Part shown: piece after piece, positions 55,460-64,000 of the stretch
Position numbering within the stretch: the stretch's first letter is position 1
Layout: each line of letters begins with the position of its first letter
Assembly: GCF_020829495.1 (NCBI RefSeq)
Contig: NZ_JAIVFQ010000013.1
Span: 62,001 to 126,000 of the forward strand
Source of the DNA: Nostoc favosum CHAB5714
GTDB lineage: Bacteria; Cyanobacteriota; Cyanobacteriia; Cyanobacteriales; Nostocaceae
Direction of reading: 5' to 3'
Length of the DNA: 64,000 nt
Program-made: the position numbers and the translations under genes
The notes under the pieces: generated by a model
Databases searched by the model: none
What the model saw: only the letters and a program-made list of their open reading frames with translations
What the model was told of the DNA's origin: nothing

Positions 55460-55790
55460 TAGGACTTACGCACTGTACAAATGCATCGTGATGTCCATTA
55501 CCTAAAATAGGAAGTTTTCAGGCTTTTCTTAATTATCCTGCGATCAAAAATAGACCATGCTGTAGGGGCTAAGCAATGCTTAGCCCTTACAAAAGATATG
55601 GTTTTTAACCTTAATCCATATTTGGTATTCATTGTCAATGCGTAATATCATGTCCGCCAAGTTACCCATAATAAAAGAACCCCACCCCCAACCCCTCCCC
55701 GCTTGCGGGGAGGGGAGACAAAGCGTAGCTTTGGCGGGGTGGGGTTCTTCGGGTTTAATAAGCAATCAAGCGGACATGATATAAGTCCTA
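55460..55790. mobile_element. MITE-like element, family IR-B, copy A, interrupted by IR-A
   Basis: Left end TAGGACTTACGCA (55460-55472); right end TGCGTAA plus GTCCTA, split at 55646-55781 by an IR-A copy. Outside lie TTATT at 55455-55459 and 55791-55795, a possible 5-bp duplication. Its body is the reverse complement of copy B (59262-59454). Confidence 0.8.
55646..55781. mobile_element. MITE-like element, family IR-A, copy 5
   Basis: 136 bp with TATCATGTCCGC / GCGGACATGATA ends, inserted in the right terminal repeat of an IR-B element with duplication of TAA (55643-55645 and 55782-55784). Confidence 0.88.
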
Positions 55791-55939
55791 TTATTTATAA
55801 GCTTTTCAGTTTTTTTCTCTCACAAATTATTAAGTAGGGCTATATTAACTCTTGACTATTGAGCCTTGACTCATACATAGTGCAATTCTGGGGACGAAGA
55901 GGGTTGACCAACGTCCCCTATTTACAACCGTATTTTAAA

Positions 55940-57412
55940 CTAGATTCCGAACAACCTCAGAATATTAAAAATAACGCCTAGAGGCCCAGTTATAGTGTTT
56001 GTGGTATCGCCAGTCTTAGCTAAACCAGATCGGTTAACTACCACAACATCATTATTGCGGAGTATGGGATTAGTTTGCTCATTAATCCCAGCGGAGAAAT
56101 CCACTTTTACTATACGTTTAGTCACAGAACCATTAGGGTTCAGGCGAATCAAATCAACAGCATCACTACTAGCTCTGGCATCATTAAATCCTCCAGCAGC
56201 GAGTATAGCTTGATTTAAGGAACTATTTGGCTGAACGTCTGTTAACCCTGGTTTTTTAACTTCACCTACCACACCAACTTGAATGCGTGCAGGAGACAAA
56301 GTAGTGGTAGCTAATTGAGTAGCTTCCGCGGGGTTGATTTCAGTTGCCGTCGGAATCACAATCGTATCTCCGTCTTGCACGATTATGTCTTGATTGGCGT
56401 CACCACTCTGCAATAATTGCCAAAGATTGATATCTATAGCTTGTTCTGAACCAGCTCTTGTAAGTCGGCGTAGCTTGAGATTACGAATATCAGCCTGTGC
56501 TGTAATTCCCCCAGCTAGTTGAATTACCCGCGTCACATTTGGTAGACCATTGGGAGTGGTAGTACCACTATTAGTGGTTGCGCCTCCCCCCTGTGCATCT
56601 GTGCTAGCTGGGGTGACAAGATAGGAACCGGGACGGTTAACTTCACCGATAATTGTTACTGTGCGGGGTGTGGTTTGGCTAGCGGCAAAATTAGCTGCAA
56701 ATATATTGCGGGATTCTGCCACGTTGAAGTTGGTTGCAGTTGGCACAACTATAGTGTCTCCATCCCGCAAGGTAATATCCTGTGATAACCTGCCTGTTTG
56801 GATGAGTTCCTTCAAATTGATACTGACGACTTGCTCTGAGGAGCGCCCTATTTTACGCCGTAATTGAACTTGAGTCACATCCGCAGCCAGCGTTACCCCC
56901 TGTGCTGTTGTCAGTGCGGCTAATACAGTGGGGTATTGTACGCCGGGATTGTCTCCTGCGCCTCCGCTCAAGCTCAGGGTGTAAGCGCCTGGACGTGTCA
57001 CCTCTCCGGCAACGAAAATATTAATGGGACGAGACGATAACAAATTGACTGAGATCAAGGGACGTTTCAGGAAGCGAGCATATCTTCTAGCAATTTCGTC
57101 AGCAGCCTGTTCAGTTGTTAGACCGAGGACTGACACACTGCCAATTAAAGGTAGATTGATTGCTCCACCAGGGGGAATTTGATATTCACCTGTATATTCA
57201 GGTACTTCAAATACATTTACACGGATGCGATCGCCGCCTCCTAATGAATAATTAGTATCTAATTGTGTTGGTGTGGTTGGTGTTTGTGTAGTTGGTGGTA
57301 ATGGTTGTCCCTGAGCTAGACTGGCAGATGGCACAGCGGCATTGACAGCAGTTAACAAAGCCACACCCACAACTGGCCGAGTTAGGAATTTAAACAAAGT
57401 TGTGTTAAGCAT
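55940..57412 (-). CDS. Wza-like polysaccharide export protein (SLBB domains)
   Basis: I use the ATG at 57412 (MLNTTLFKFLTRPVVGV), since it begins the signal peptide; a TTG ten codons upstream is less likely. The 490-residue product has a signal peptide (cleaved near ASLAQG), a Poly_export domain (about 50-135: YSLGGGDRIRVNVFEVPEYT, INLPLIGSVSVLGLTTEQAA) and SLBB repeats (IFVAGEVTRPGAYTLSLSGG, VTIIGEVNRPGSYLVTPAST, IQVGVVGEVKKPGLTDVQPN). It forms the outer-membrane export channel with the Wzc-like protein. No lipobox Cys is evident. It is the last recognisable gene of the polysaccharide locus. Confidence 0.93.
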   Translation of the reverse strand: MLNTTLFKFLTRPVVGVALLTAVNAAVPSASLAQGQPLPPTTQTPTTPTQLDTNYSLGGGDRIRVNVFEVPEYTGEYQIPPGGAINLPLIGSVSVLGLTTEQAADEIARRYARFLKRPLISVNLLSSRPINIFVAGEVTRPGAYTLSLSGGAGDNPGVQYPTVLAALTTAQGVTLAADVTQVQLRRKIGRSSEQVVSINLKELIQTGRLSQDITLRDGDTIVVPTATNFNVAESRNIFAANFAASQTTPRTVTIIGEVNRPGSYLVTPASTDAQGGGATTNSGTTTPNGLPNVTRVIQLAGGITAQADIRNLKLRRLTRAGSEQAIDINLWQLLQSGDANQDIIVQDGDTIVIPTATEINPAEATQLATTTLSPARIQVGVVGEVKKPGLTDVQPNSSLNQAILAAGGFNDARASSDAVDLIRLNPNGSVTKRIVKVDFSAGINEQTNPILRNNDVVVVNRSGLAKTGDTTNTITGPLGVIFNILRLFGI

Positions 57413-57748
57413 ATTTACCTGAGACTCTGAAACTACAATCAATAAAGTACTGTCTAAACATTTTTATTTTGACTATACCTAAGTATTCATGTTCCCCAAC
57501 ACTCTTATTTTCCTCGAAAAGTGTCATTTTCCGGAGGAAATTTGTCTATTGAATTTGAATTTTTAGTGAAGTTAATTTAAAGTTAAGCAAATTTGAATAT
57601 AGAAATTATCAAAAATATTAGGACTTACGCAACTAAACGCAGTTTATACAAGAAGTTCTTTGTTAATCAATAAAGTACTTACGAATAAAATTTTCTTCTC
57701 AAAGTCAATTTTACGACATTTAAACTGTGAGTTTAAATCTGCTAGGGC

Positions 57749-57970
57749 TAAGTAGATAAACAAAATTAATTACACAATGTCATTGCGTTAAGCGAAGCCA
57801 TGCCCGAAGGGCTTTATGCAGCAAAGCGAAATGTAGGCGAAGCCTTCCCGAAGGGTAGCAATTCGCTTGCGGCTGGGATTGCAACTCTTAGAGACGCACT
57901 CGCGTTCGCTTCTCTTCTTAGGCTGCGCCAACGCTCGCAATGACTGTAATTAATTCTGTACGCTTACTTA
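57749..57970. mobile_element. MITE-like element, family IR-F
   Basis: Left arm AAATTAATTACACAATGTCATTGCG and right arm CGCAATGACTGTAATTAATT are inverted repeats, and TAAGTAG / CTTACTTA extend them outward. Interior GCGAAGCC...GGCGAAGCC repeats and GCGTTGGCG-type palindromes; no gene. Target duplication not found. Confidence 0.6.
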
Positions 57971-58077
57971 CCAAAATTATGAACAAGTTCATTAAATAAA
58001 TACAAATAACCTTAAAAAGATATGGGAATTTTATTTTTGTCGGTTTGCTTCAGAAAGATGAACTCAAAAAGGCAGAA

Positions 58078-58111
58078 CTTTTGGGTTTTGTTGCTTAAGA
58101 CAACCCAAAAT
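58078..58111 (-). terminator. Likely terminator of the ABC-2 ATPase gene
   Basis: TTTTGGGTT (58079-58087) pairs with AACCCAAAA (58102-58110), 20 bases after the ABC gene's stop on the minus strand. T/A-rich arms suit a terminator, though the tail is not a clean T-run. Confidence 0.5.
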
Positions 58112-58130
58112 TTACTATTTGCCAACAAGA

Positions 58131-59114
58131 TTAATTCAGCGAGTCATTTTTTCTTTGGATTTGTTGAATAAAAAACTCTTCTAGGGAGTAGCGCGACAAA
58201 TTCATGGCAATAATTTTACCCTCCATGAGACGAAGACTGGCAAGAAAATCATAATAATCGTCTTGTAGTGTACCTTGCCAGGAACCATCGGGTTCAAATC
58301 TGAGAGTGGGTATCCATTTTTTAAGAATTTCCCAGTCGCCACCTTGACCTTTGACGTGATATGTGTTGTTTATGCCTAAGAGTTCATTGAGGGAACCAGA
58401 GCAAATTAATTCACCTTGAGTGAGAATGGCAATGCGATCGCAAATCTGTTCTACTTCACTAAGAACGTGGCTGTTGAAAAAAATCGTCTTACCAGCAGCT
58501 TTTAGCGCCAGGATAATTTCCCGCATTTGGTAGCGTCCCACCGGATCAAGACCAGACATCGGTTCATCCAAAAAGACCAAATCTGGCTCGTTAATTAGTG
58601 CCTGTGCCATACCGACACGCTGTAGCATTCCTTTAGAATAGCGACGCAGCAGCTTTTTGCGGGCATCGGCTTGGGATAAACCCACTAATTCCAGGAGTTG
58701 GGGAATGCGTTGGCGTTGGACACTTTGGGGAATTTGGAATAGCCCGGCGGCTAGCTGCAAAAATTCCCAGCCAGTGAGATAGTCATACAAATAGGGATTT
58801 TCCGGCAGATAGCCGATATGTTGCTTGATAGTGCGATCGCCTATTGGCTTACCCAATAATAGTCCCCGTCCAGAGCTAGGACGAATAATTCCCAGCAACA
58901 ATTTTAAAAGGGTGGTTTTACCAGCACCGTTTGGCCCTAGCAACCCAAAGGTTTCGCCTTTATAAACTGTTAAAGAACAGTTTTTGAGAGATACGACTTT
59001 TTGATTTAGCCAAAAACCAGTGCGATAGACTTTTCGCAACTCAGAAGTCAGGACTACTGGCGGAGTGTCTGTCGTATTAAGTTGAGAATCAGGGTCATCT
59101 GCAACAGACTTCAT
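58131..59114 (-). CDS. ABC-2-type transporter ATP-binding protein
   Basis: A 327-residue ATPase of the export type that pairs with ABC-2 permeases. It has Walker A GPNGAGKTT, Q-loop YLPENPYLYDYLTG, signature YSKGMLQRVGMA (a variant of LSGGQ), Walker B LVFLDEPMSGLD and switch FFNSHVLSEVEQ. A C-terminal extension (about 235-325; WQGTLQDDYYDFLASLRLME) is the usual regulatory part. No permease gene is adjacent, so the substrate is unknown; it lies between the polysaccharide exporter and hisB, but a role in polysaccharide export is not shown. Confidence 0.9.
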   Translation of the reverse strand: MKSVADDPDSQLNTTDTPPVVLTSELRKVYRTGFWLNQKVVSLKNCSLTVYKGETFGLLGPNGAGKTTLLKLLLGIIRPSSGRGLLLGKPIGDRTIKQHIGYLPENPYLYDYLTGWEFLQLAAGLFQIPQSVQRQRIPQLLELVGLSQADARKKLLRRYSKGMLQRVGMAQALINEPDLVFLDEPMSGLDPVGRYQMREIILALKAAGKTIFFNSHVLSEVEQICDRIAILTQGELICSGSLNELLGINNTYHVKGQGGDWEILKKWIPTLRFEPDGSWQGTLQDDYYDFLASLRLMEGKIIAMNLSRYSLEEFFIQQIQRKNDSLN

Positions 59115-59261
59115 CTCGGTTTAATTACTAATTACCAGCTTGGCACTAATTACAAGTTACCCGATAGGCTGATAATAACCATCACTAACCTGTGTGTCAA
59201 TTATCGCAAACAGAGTAGCTGAATGAACCCTATAAATGTCAGCCCTGGTCAGTAACTATGA

Positions 59262-59454
59262 TAGAACTTACGCATTGACAAAAAATACCAAATATGAGTC
59301 AAGGTTAAAAACCATATCTTTCGTAAGGGCACAGCATTGCTGTGCCCCTACAGCATGGTCTATTTACGATCGCAAAATAATTAAGAAAAGCCTGAAAACT
59401 TCCTTAAGCTCGTTAATGCACATCAGAATGCATTTGTACAGTGCGTAAGTCCTA
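59262..59454. mobile_element. MITE-like element, family IR-B, copy B
   Basis: 193 bp with ends TAGAACTTACGCA / TGCGTAAGTCCTA, a central hairpin GGGCACAGCATTGCTGTGCC, and perfect TATGA duplications at 59257-59261 and 59455-59459. It lies in the gap between the ABC gene's start and hisB's stop. Confidence 0.88.
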
Positions 59455-59465
59455 TATGATTAGCT

Positions 59466-60107
59466 TTATAAAACGCCTTTAGAACTGGGAATTAGACCAG
59501 CACGGCGAGGGTCAATTTCCACCGCCAGCCGCGTTGCCCTCGCAAATGCCTTAAATGTCGCTTCAATAATGTGATGGGAATTAATGCCATCCAGTTGCCG
59601 AATGTGCAGTGTCATTTGGCTATGATTCACCAGTGCTACAAAGAATTCGCGCACTAGTTGGGTGTCATAGGTTCCTACACGCTGGGTAGGAATTTGCAAA
59701 CCGTAACTGAGGTGAGGGCGTCCAGAAAAGTCTAGCGCTACCTGAACTAAAGCTTCATCCAGTGGTGCGAGAAAATTACCAAAGCGGACAATACCTTTTC
59801 TGTCGCCTAGTGCTTGGTTCAAAGCTTGGCCCAAGGTAATGCCTACATCTTCATTGGTGTGATGGTCATCAATTTCCCAGTCTCCCTTGGCTTTGACATC
59901 TATATCAATCAGCCCGTGGGAAGCAATTTGATGCAACATGTGATCCAAAAACGGAACACCTGTTGCTGCTGTGCAAGTTCCTCTACCATCCAGATTGATG
60001 GTAACTTGCACATTGGTTTCACCAGTGGTGCGGTGAACAGTGGCAATCCGAGGGGTTTTAGTTGACTGGTCGTAGTTTGAATTAACTTGGCGATTGGTTG
60101 TTTGCAT
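59466..60107 (-). CDS. hisB: Imidazoleglycerol-phosphate dehydratase
   Basis: HisB removes water from imidazoleglycerol phosphate to give imidazole acetol phosphate, the sixth step of histidine synthesis. The 213-residue monofunctional form (without the phosphatase domain of E. coli HisB) is normal for cyanobacteria. Metal-binding motifs are present: [32 protein letters not shown], and [17 protein letters not shown], plus RPHLSYGL. The ATG follows AGTGGAAAGAG-type purine-rich sequence in reverse. A heptamer array separates it from fabI, and no other his gene is present. Confidence 0.97.
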   Translation of the reverse strand: MQTTNRQVNSNYDQSTKTPRIATVHRTTGETNVQVTINLDGRGTCTAATGVPFLDHMLHQIASHGLIDIDVKAKGDWEIDDHHTNEDVGITLGQALNQALGDRKGIVRFGNFLAPLDEALVQVALDFSGRPHLSYGLQIPTQRVGTYDTQLVREFFVALVNHSQMTLHIRQLDGINSHHIIEATFKAFARATRLAVEIDPRRAGLIPSSKGVL

Positions 60108-60398
60108 GGGGAGTGGAAAGAGTTAAAAGTTAGGAGTTATGAGTTATGAGTTAAAAATTTAGGTTCTTCGGTACGTATTATGCTGGAATTTTCATTAAAG
60201 TCCGTAGCTTGCCTTGAAAATCAAGCCTTACAGGCAGCTATAGCGTAAATTTCAGAACCTAGCCTCAAACGCTAAGAATAACGGCTGTTATTATTGTCCA
60301 GCAAGGGTTTTAAGCTGATTTACATACGTGTTTAGCATAATAAGTAATAAAGAGCCAAAATTTATAACTCTTAACTCCTCACTCCTCACTTTATCGCG
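60108..60398. repeat. Heptamer arrays between hisB and fabI
   Basis: GTTAGGAGTTATGAGTTATG at 60126-60151 and CTCTTAACTCCTCACTCCTC at 60365-60388 are the same heptamer type as at 20418-20515. The sequence between is unique. Confidence 0.7.
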
Positions 60399-61175
60399 TC
60401 ACATTCCCATAATTTCATATCCTGCATCTACATACAGCACTTGTCCGGTAATACCACTAGACAAATCACTACATAAGAAAGCGGCAGTGTTGCCCACTTC
60501 TAGCTGAGTGACGGTGCGTCGTAGGGGAGCTACTTCTTCTACATGATGAATCATATCCAAAATACCACCCACTGCTGAAGATGCCAAGGTGCGGATGGGG
60601 CCTGCGGAGATGGCATTGACGCGGATATTTTGCGGCCCTAGTTCGGCGGCTAGGTAACGTACACTAATTTCTAACCCCGCCTTGGCAACTCCCATAACGT
60701 TGTAGTTAGGGATTGCTCTGACACCGCCTAAATACGTCAATGTAACGATACTACCTCCCTCTGTCATCAAAGGTTTAGCTGCACCACTTAACTGCACCAG
60801 CGAGTAGGTACTGATTTCTAAGGCGGTGTTGAAGCCAGAACGAGAAGTTTGACTAAAATTTCCAGTCAAATCGTCTTTGCTGGCAAAGGCAAGACAATGG
60901 ATGAGGATGTCTAGCTTCCCCCACTGTTCACGGATTGTCTCAAAGGTAGATTGAATCTGTTCATCATTTTGGACATTACAGGGAAGAAATAAGCTGGGGT
61001 TGAGGGGTTCTACCAATTCTGCAACTTTTTTCTCCATCTTGCCGCGTTCATCGGGCAGGTAGGTAATACCCAGGTTTGCTCCGGCTTTATGCAGCTGTTG
61101 GGCGATGCCCCAAGCGATCGAGCGGTTATTGGCAATACCTGTAACAAGAGCATTTTTTCCAGTCAGATTTAGCAT
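60399..61175 (-). CDS. fabI: Enoyl-ACP reductase (NADH)
   Basis: FabI reduces trans-2-enoyl-ACP in the last step of each fatty-acid elongation cycle. The 258-residue short-chain-dehydrogenase-like protein has the NAD-binding start LTGKNALVTGIANNRSIAWG, DILIHCLAFASKDDLTGNF, the catalytic YNVMGVAKAGLE (Tyr and Lys of the YxxxxxxK form), and SAGPIRTLASSAVGGILDM. Length is normal. It is divergent from ntcA and on the same strand as hisB, which it precedes by 291 bases; co-transcription is possible but not shown. Confidence 0.97.
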   Translation of the reverse strand: MLNLTGKNALVTGIANNRSIAWGIAQQLHKAGANLGITYLPDERGKMEKKVAELVEPLNPSLFLPCNVQNDEQIQSTFETIREQWGKLDILIHCLAFASKDDLTGNFSQTSRSGFNTALEISTYSLVQLSGAAKPLMTEGGSIVTLTYLGGVRAIPNYNVMGVAKAGLEISVRYLAAELGPQNIRVNAISAGPIRTLASSAVGGILDMIHHVEEVAPLRRTVTQLEVGNTAAFLCSDLSSGITGQVLYVDAGYEIMGM

Positions 61176-61454
61176 ATAAATTGTTAATGCGATCGATCAT
61201 CTAGGAGCATACTAGAATCTGAGGCACGTTTTGTCTTTGTTTTATACAGGATTTGCAAAAATGAATATTGGTAAGAGTGTTTGCTGTGACAAAAATCTTG
61301 ATTTTTCCTAAAGATATTCCCAAAATAACTTTATTTGTTCTTTAAAAAACCCTTTTTAATACAGCTATTGGAAGTACTTATCAACAATTAGTAGCTTAAA
61401 GGATCAAGAATTATGTATCATTATAAACAAAGAGTTATGAAGAGATTAGTTTGA

Positions 61455-61468
61455 GTATAGGAAAGTAC
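61455..61468 (+). promoter_or_regulatory. NtcA-binding site upstream of ntcA
   Basis: GTATAGGAAAGTAC matches the NtcA consensus GTA-N8-TAC exactly, 88 bases before the ntcA start. Known ntcA genes of heterocyst-forming cyanobacteria are autoregulated, so this is probably the autoactivation site. A -10-like TATTCAT lies about 20 bases downstream. Confidence 0.75.
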
Positions 61469-61556
61469 AGAAAGGTTGACGGTGCTTTATTCATTTTTCG
61501 GGTGTATTCTTAGGTAATCAGTTTTTGTTTTTCCGGCATTGGGTAGGGGAAGGGAG

Positions 61557-62228
61557 ATGATCGTGACACAAGATAAAGCCCTAGCAAATGTATTTCGTCA
61601 GATGGCGACCGGGGCGTTTCCGCCAGTTGTGGAAACGTTTGAACGCAATAAAACGATCTTTTTTCCTGGCGATCCTGCCGAACGAGTTTATTTTCTTTTG
61701 AAAGGTGCTGTTAAACTTTCCAGGGTGTACGAGGCAGGAGAGGAAATAACGGTAGCGCTGCTGCGGGAAAATAGTGTTTTTGGTGTATTGTCATTGCTGA
61801 CGGGAAATAAGTCGGATCGGTTTTACCATGCGGTTGCATTTACGCCTGCGGAATTACTGTCAGCACCAATTGAACAAGTGGAACAAGCACTCAAGGAAAA
61901 TCCAGAATTATCAATGTTAATGCTGCGAGGTCTGTCTTCGCGCATTTTACAGACAGAGATGATGATTGAAACTCTCGCTCACCGAGATATGGGTTCTAGG
62001 TTAGTAAGTTTTTTGCTGATTCTTTGTCGGGATTTTGGGGTTCCTTGTGCAGATGGGATCACAATTGATCTGAAGTTATCTCATCAAGCGATCGCAGAGG
62101 CAATTGGTTCAACTCGTGTTACCGTTACTAGGCTACTAGGGGATTTGCGTGAAAAAAAGATGATTTCTATCCACAAAAAGAAAATTACTGTGCATAAACC
62201 TGTTACCTTAAGTAGGCAATTCACATAA
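61557..62228 (+). CDS. ntcA: Global nitrogen regulator NtcA
   Basis: NtcA is the CRP-family activator of nitrogen-assimilation and heterocyst genes; it senses 2-oxoglutarate and is stabilised by PipX. I start at 61557 ([20 protein letters not shown]), giving the 223 residues known for NtcA; an ATG six codons upstream has a weaker fit, while AAGGGAG lies just before 61557. The effector domain (about 20-120, with [20 protein letters not shown]), dimerisation helix ([20 protein letters not shown]) and HTH ([20 protein letters not shown]) are complete. Confidence 0.98.
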   Translation: MIVTQDKALANVFRQMATGAFPPVVETFERNKTIFFPGDPAERVYFLLKGAVKLSRVYEAGEEITVALLRENSVFGVLSLLTGNKSDRFYHAVAFTPAELLSAPIEQVEQALKENPELSMLMLRGLSSRILQTEMMIETLAHRDMGSRLVSFLLILCRDFGVPCADGITIDLKLSHQAIAEAIGSTRVTVTRLLGDLREKKMISIHKKKITVHKPVTLSRQFT

Positions 62229-62396
62229 ATGCAATTGGAGAAAGGGGAATCGGCGCGTGTTGTATTTTGAAAAATGACACTAATAGCTAGAGGTAAATCT
62301 AAAATTGAGTAATTTCAGCTATTGCCAATTTCCACTTCTTTCCAGACAATGCTTAAAAGTAGTAGGCTGTATCTGGAAGGATTTCGGTAGCTAAAG

Positions 62397-63887
62397 ATGA
62401 CCACCGGATACATCCTCATCGCAGCAATTTTAATTCTGGGAGGCGTAATTGCAACCGTGGGCGATCGCATCGGCACACGAGTTGGCAAAGCCCGCCTCTC
62501 ACTTTTTAACCTACGTCCAAAAAATACTGCTGTACTGGTAACTATTTTTACGGGCGGTTTGATTTCAGCATCAACCTTAGGAATTTTATTCGCTGCCGAC
62601 GAAGGCTTGCGAAAGGGAGTCTTTGAATTAGAAGATATTCAAACAGACCTCAGACAGAAGCGGGAACAGCTAAAAACCGCAGAAACTCAGAAAAGTCAGG
62701 TAGAAAGTGAGCTAAACCAAGCAAGAATTGCCCAAGCAAAAGCACAACAAGACTTGCAGGTGATTAATCAATATTTGCAGGCGGCGAATGCCAAACAACG
62801 CCAAACACAAGCTCAGTTGAACCGCACCATTAGTCAACAAGCTCAAACTCAAACTCAACTCCAACGCACTCAAAGTCAGCTAGAACAAGTTGTACCTCAG
62901 TACCAAAAAGCTATAGCTGAATTGCAAAGCGTTTACAATCAGAGAAAGGAGCTACAGGCGGCAGTTGAACTACTGAAGACAGAACGTCAACGACTGTACG
63001 CTGAAGCTAAAAAAGCTATTGACGAAGCCAAAACAGCGATTGAAAAACGCGATCGCGAACTTGCTAATCGCCAAGAAGCCATAGAAGTGCGCGATCAAAA
63101 AATTGCCCAACTCGATCAATTGATTCAAAAACGTAATGTAGAAGTTGCAGCGCGAGAGCAAGTGATTTCCACACGGGAATCGCGCCTCAAAGAATTGGAA
63201 GGACAACAGGAGCAACTAGAACTGGAAGTTGCAAGGCTGGAAAAATATTATCAGTCTTACCGCGACCTGCGTCTGGGTAAGCTAGCCATAGTTCGCGGTC
63301 AAGTTCTGTCTGCTGGTGTAGTTCGTGTTACCCAACCTGCTGCTGCTCGCCAGGTAGTGGTAAAACTTTTACAACAAGCCAATCGCAACGCTAACCTCGA
63401 ATTAAGTGAGCCTGGGGCAAATCCTGCAAATGTAGAGCTAGTGCGCGTGACCCAGGATAAGGTTGACCAATTGAGCAAGCAGATTAGCGATGGTCAAGAA
63501 TACGTGGTGCGAATTTTCTCGGCCGGTAATTACGTCAGGGGAGAAAAGCAGATAGAATTTTTCGCCGATACAGCCCGAAATCAATTAGTTTTTTCGGGAG
63601 GCGCAGTACTGGCCACAACGACTGCTGATTCCAAAACCATGACATCCTATCAGTTACAGCAGCGCCTGGAAATACTGATTTCTGCTTCCCAATTTCGTGC
63701 CCGTAATGCCGGAATTGTCGAAGATGTGCAAGTAGAGGGGACTTTTTTGCGCTTTGTCAGCCAATTAAGACAGTACAATCAACCATTGGAGATTAAAGCG
63801 ATCGCAGCAGAGGACACTTATACAGCCGGCCCATTGAGAGTAAAATTAGTGGCAATAGTCAACGGACAAATTATTTTTAGTACTTAA
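62397..63887 (+). CDS. DUF3084 membrane-anchored coiled-coil protein
   Basis: A 496-residue protein with two N-terminal membrane helices (about 4-22 and 48-68) around GDRIGTRVGKARLSLFNLRP, then a very long Gln/Glu/Lys-rich coiled coil (about 80-300; LKTAETQKSQVESELNQARI is typical) and a C-terminal globular domain (about 300-495) with IFSAGNYVRGEKQIEFF. This layout is that of DUF3084, found across cyanobacteria near ntcA or elsewhere; function unknown. Anchoring plus coiled coil suggests an envelope or scaffold role. Its first codon is 168 bases after ntcA. Confidence 0.88.
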   Translation: MTTGYILIAAILILGGVIATVGDRIGTRVGKARLSLFNLRPKNTAVLVTIFTGGLISASTLGILFAADEGLRKGVFELEDIQTDLRQKREQLKTAETQKSQVESELNQARIAQAKAQQDLQVINQYLQAANAKQRQTQAQLNRTISQQAQTQTQLQRTQSQLEQVVPQYQKAIAELQSVYNQRKELQAAVELLKTERQRLYAEAKKAIDEAKTAIEKRDRELANRQEAIEVRDQKIAQLDQLIQKRNVEVAAREQVISTRESRLKELEGQQEQLELEVARLEKYYQSYRDLRLGKLAIVRGQVLSAGVVRVTQPAAARQVVVKLLQQANRNANLELSEPGANPANVELVRVTQDKVDQLSKQISDGQEYVVRIFSAGNYVRGEKQIEFFADTARNQLVFSGGAVLATTTADSKTMTSYQLQQRLEILISASQFRARNAGIVEDVQVEGTFLRFVSQLRQYNQPLEIKAIAAEDTYTAGPLRVKLVAIVNGQIIFST

Positions 63888-64000
63888 AACATTATTTGCA
63901 CACTCTTATTAGTAAGATTTAAACATATCGAACAGCAGTCAAAATAGTTGCTGTGATTACATTTATTCATTTCTAATTCTTAATTTTTAATTTTTAATTT
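63888..64000. other. End of window
   Basis: 113 bases after the DUF3084 gene, AT-rich, ending in TAATTTTTAATTTTTAATTT-type sequence. No feature supported. Confidence 0.4.

Noticed and set aside
57618-57632. Lone TAGGACTTACGCA-type end
   Set aside because: One IR-B-like end occurs at 57621, but I found no partner end, so I do not call an element.

Overview
The window looks like chromosomal DNA of a filamentous, Nostoc/Anabaena-type cyanobacterium. The HIP1 octamer GCGATCGC is frequent, the encoded NtcA reads like the Anabaena/Nostoc protein from end to end, and cyanobacterial families are present (DUF3531, DUF3084, Gun4, a Sll0314-type TPR protein). Intergenic DNA is crowded with heptamer and nonamer repeats and palindromic repeat elements of the kind known from Nostoc. 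I see no rRNA, tRNA or CRISPR array. The genus is an inference; the phylum is secure.

Layout. 1-15.6 kb: metabolic genes (3' part of ppc, dxs, mtnA, icd, gun4), a HicB-BrnT-BrnA cluster, a sugar-type ABC ATPase and a lipoprotein-like Mn superoxide dismutase. Between them lie the densest repeats, with elements inserted into one another at 9.66-10.26 kb. 16-29.4 kb: an accessory stretch with a six-repeat secreted protein, rsmG, an ECF-type ABC ATPase, a TPR protein, a Nudix hydrolase, several toxin-antitoxin genes, an IscB (RNA-guided nuclease) element with its presumptive omega RNA, fragments of mfd and of a DUF29 gene, ggt, a PEP-CTERM-like protein and a PIN-type toxin pair. 29.4-36 kb: mfd, a CNNM/CBS membrane protein and an aldo/keto reductase. 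36.3-42.3 kb: a stand-alone two-module NRPS (A-PCP-C-A-PCP-TE). 43.7-57.4 kb: a Wzx/Wzy-type exopolysaccharide locus (priming sugar transferase, flippase, GT2, polymerase/ligase, Wzc-like tyrosine autokinase, beta-helix lyase-like protein, Wza-like export protein). 58-64 kb: ABC-2 ATPase, hisB, fabI, ntcA and a DUF3084 protein.

How the parts fit. ntcA carries a perfect GTA-N8-TAC site in its own promoter. icd supplies 2-oxoglutarate, the metabolite NtcA senses, and ppc replenishes oxaloacetate; these three genes touch the carbon/nitrogen balance but are not an operon. The polysaccharide genes form one functional unit from priming to export. The toxin-antitoxin genes are scattered single modules.

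The most unusual content is repeat biology. At least seven families of short inverted-repeat elements can be told apart; four have convincing target duplications (3-bp TNA, 5 bp, 8 bp, 10 bp), and several copies are nested. Short repeats have also entered reading frames: C-rich nonamers in ppc and rsmG, heptamers at two places in mfd, and dispersed palindromic repeats in the ABC ATPase and the NRPS. The IscB locus, with the gene-fragment mosaic beside it, is the best candidate for functional follow-up. I found no convincing wholly new multi-gene system.
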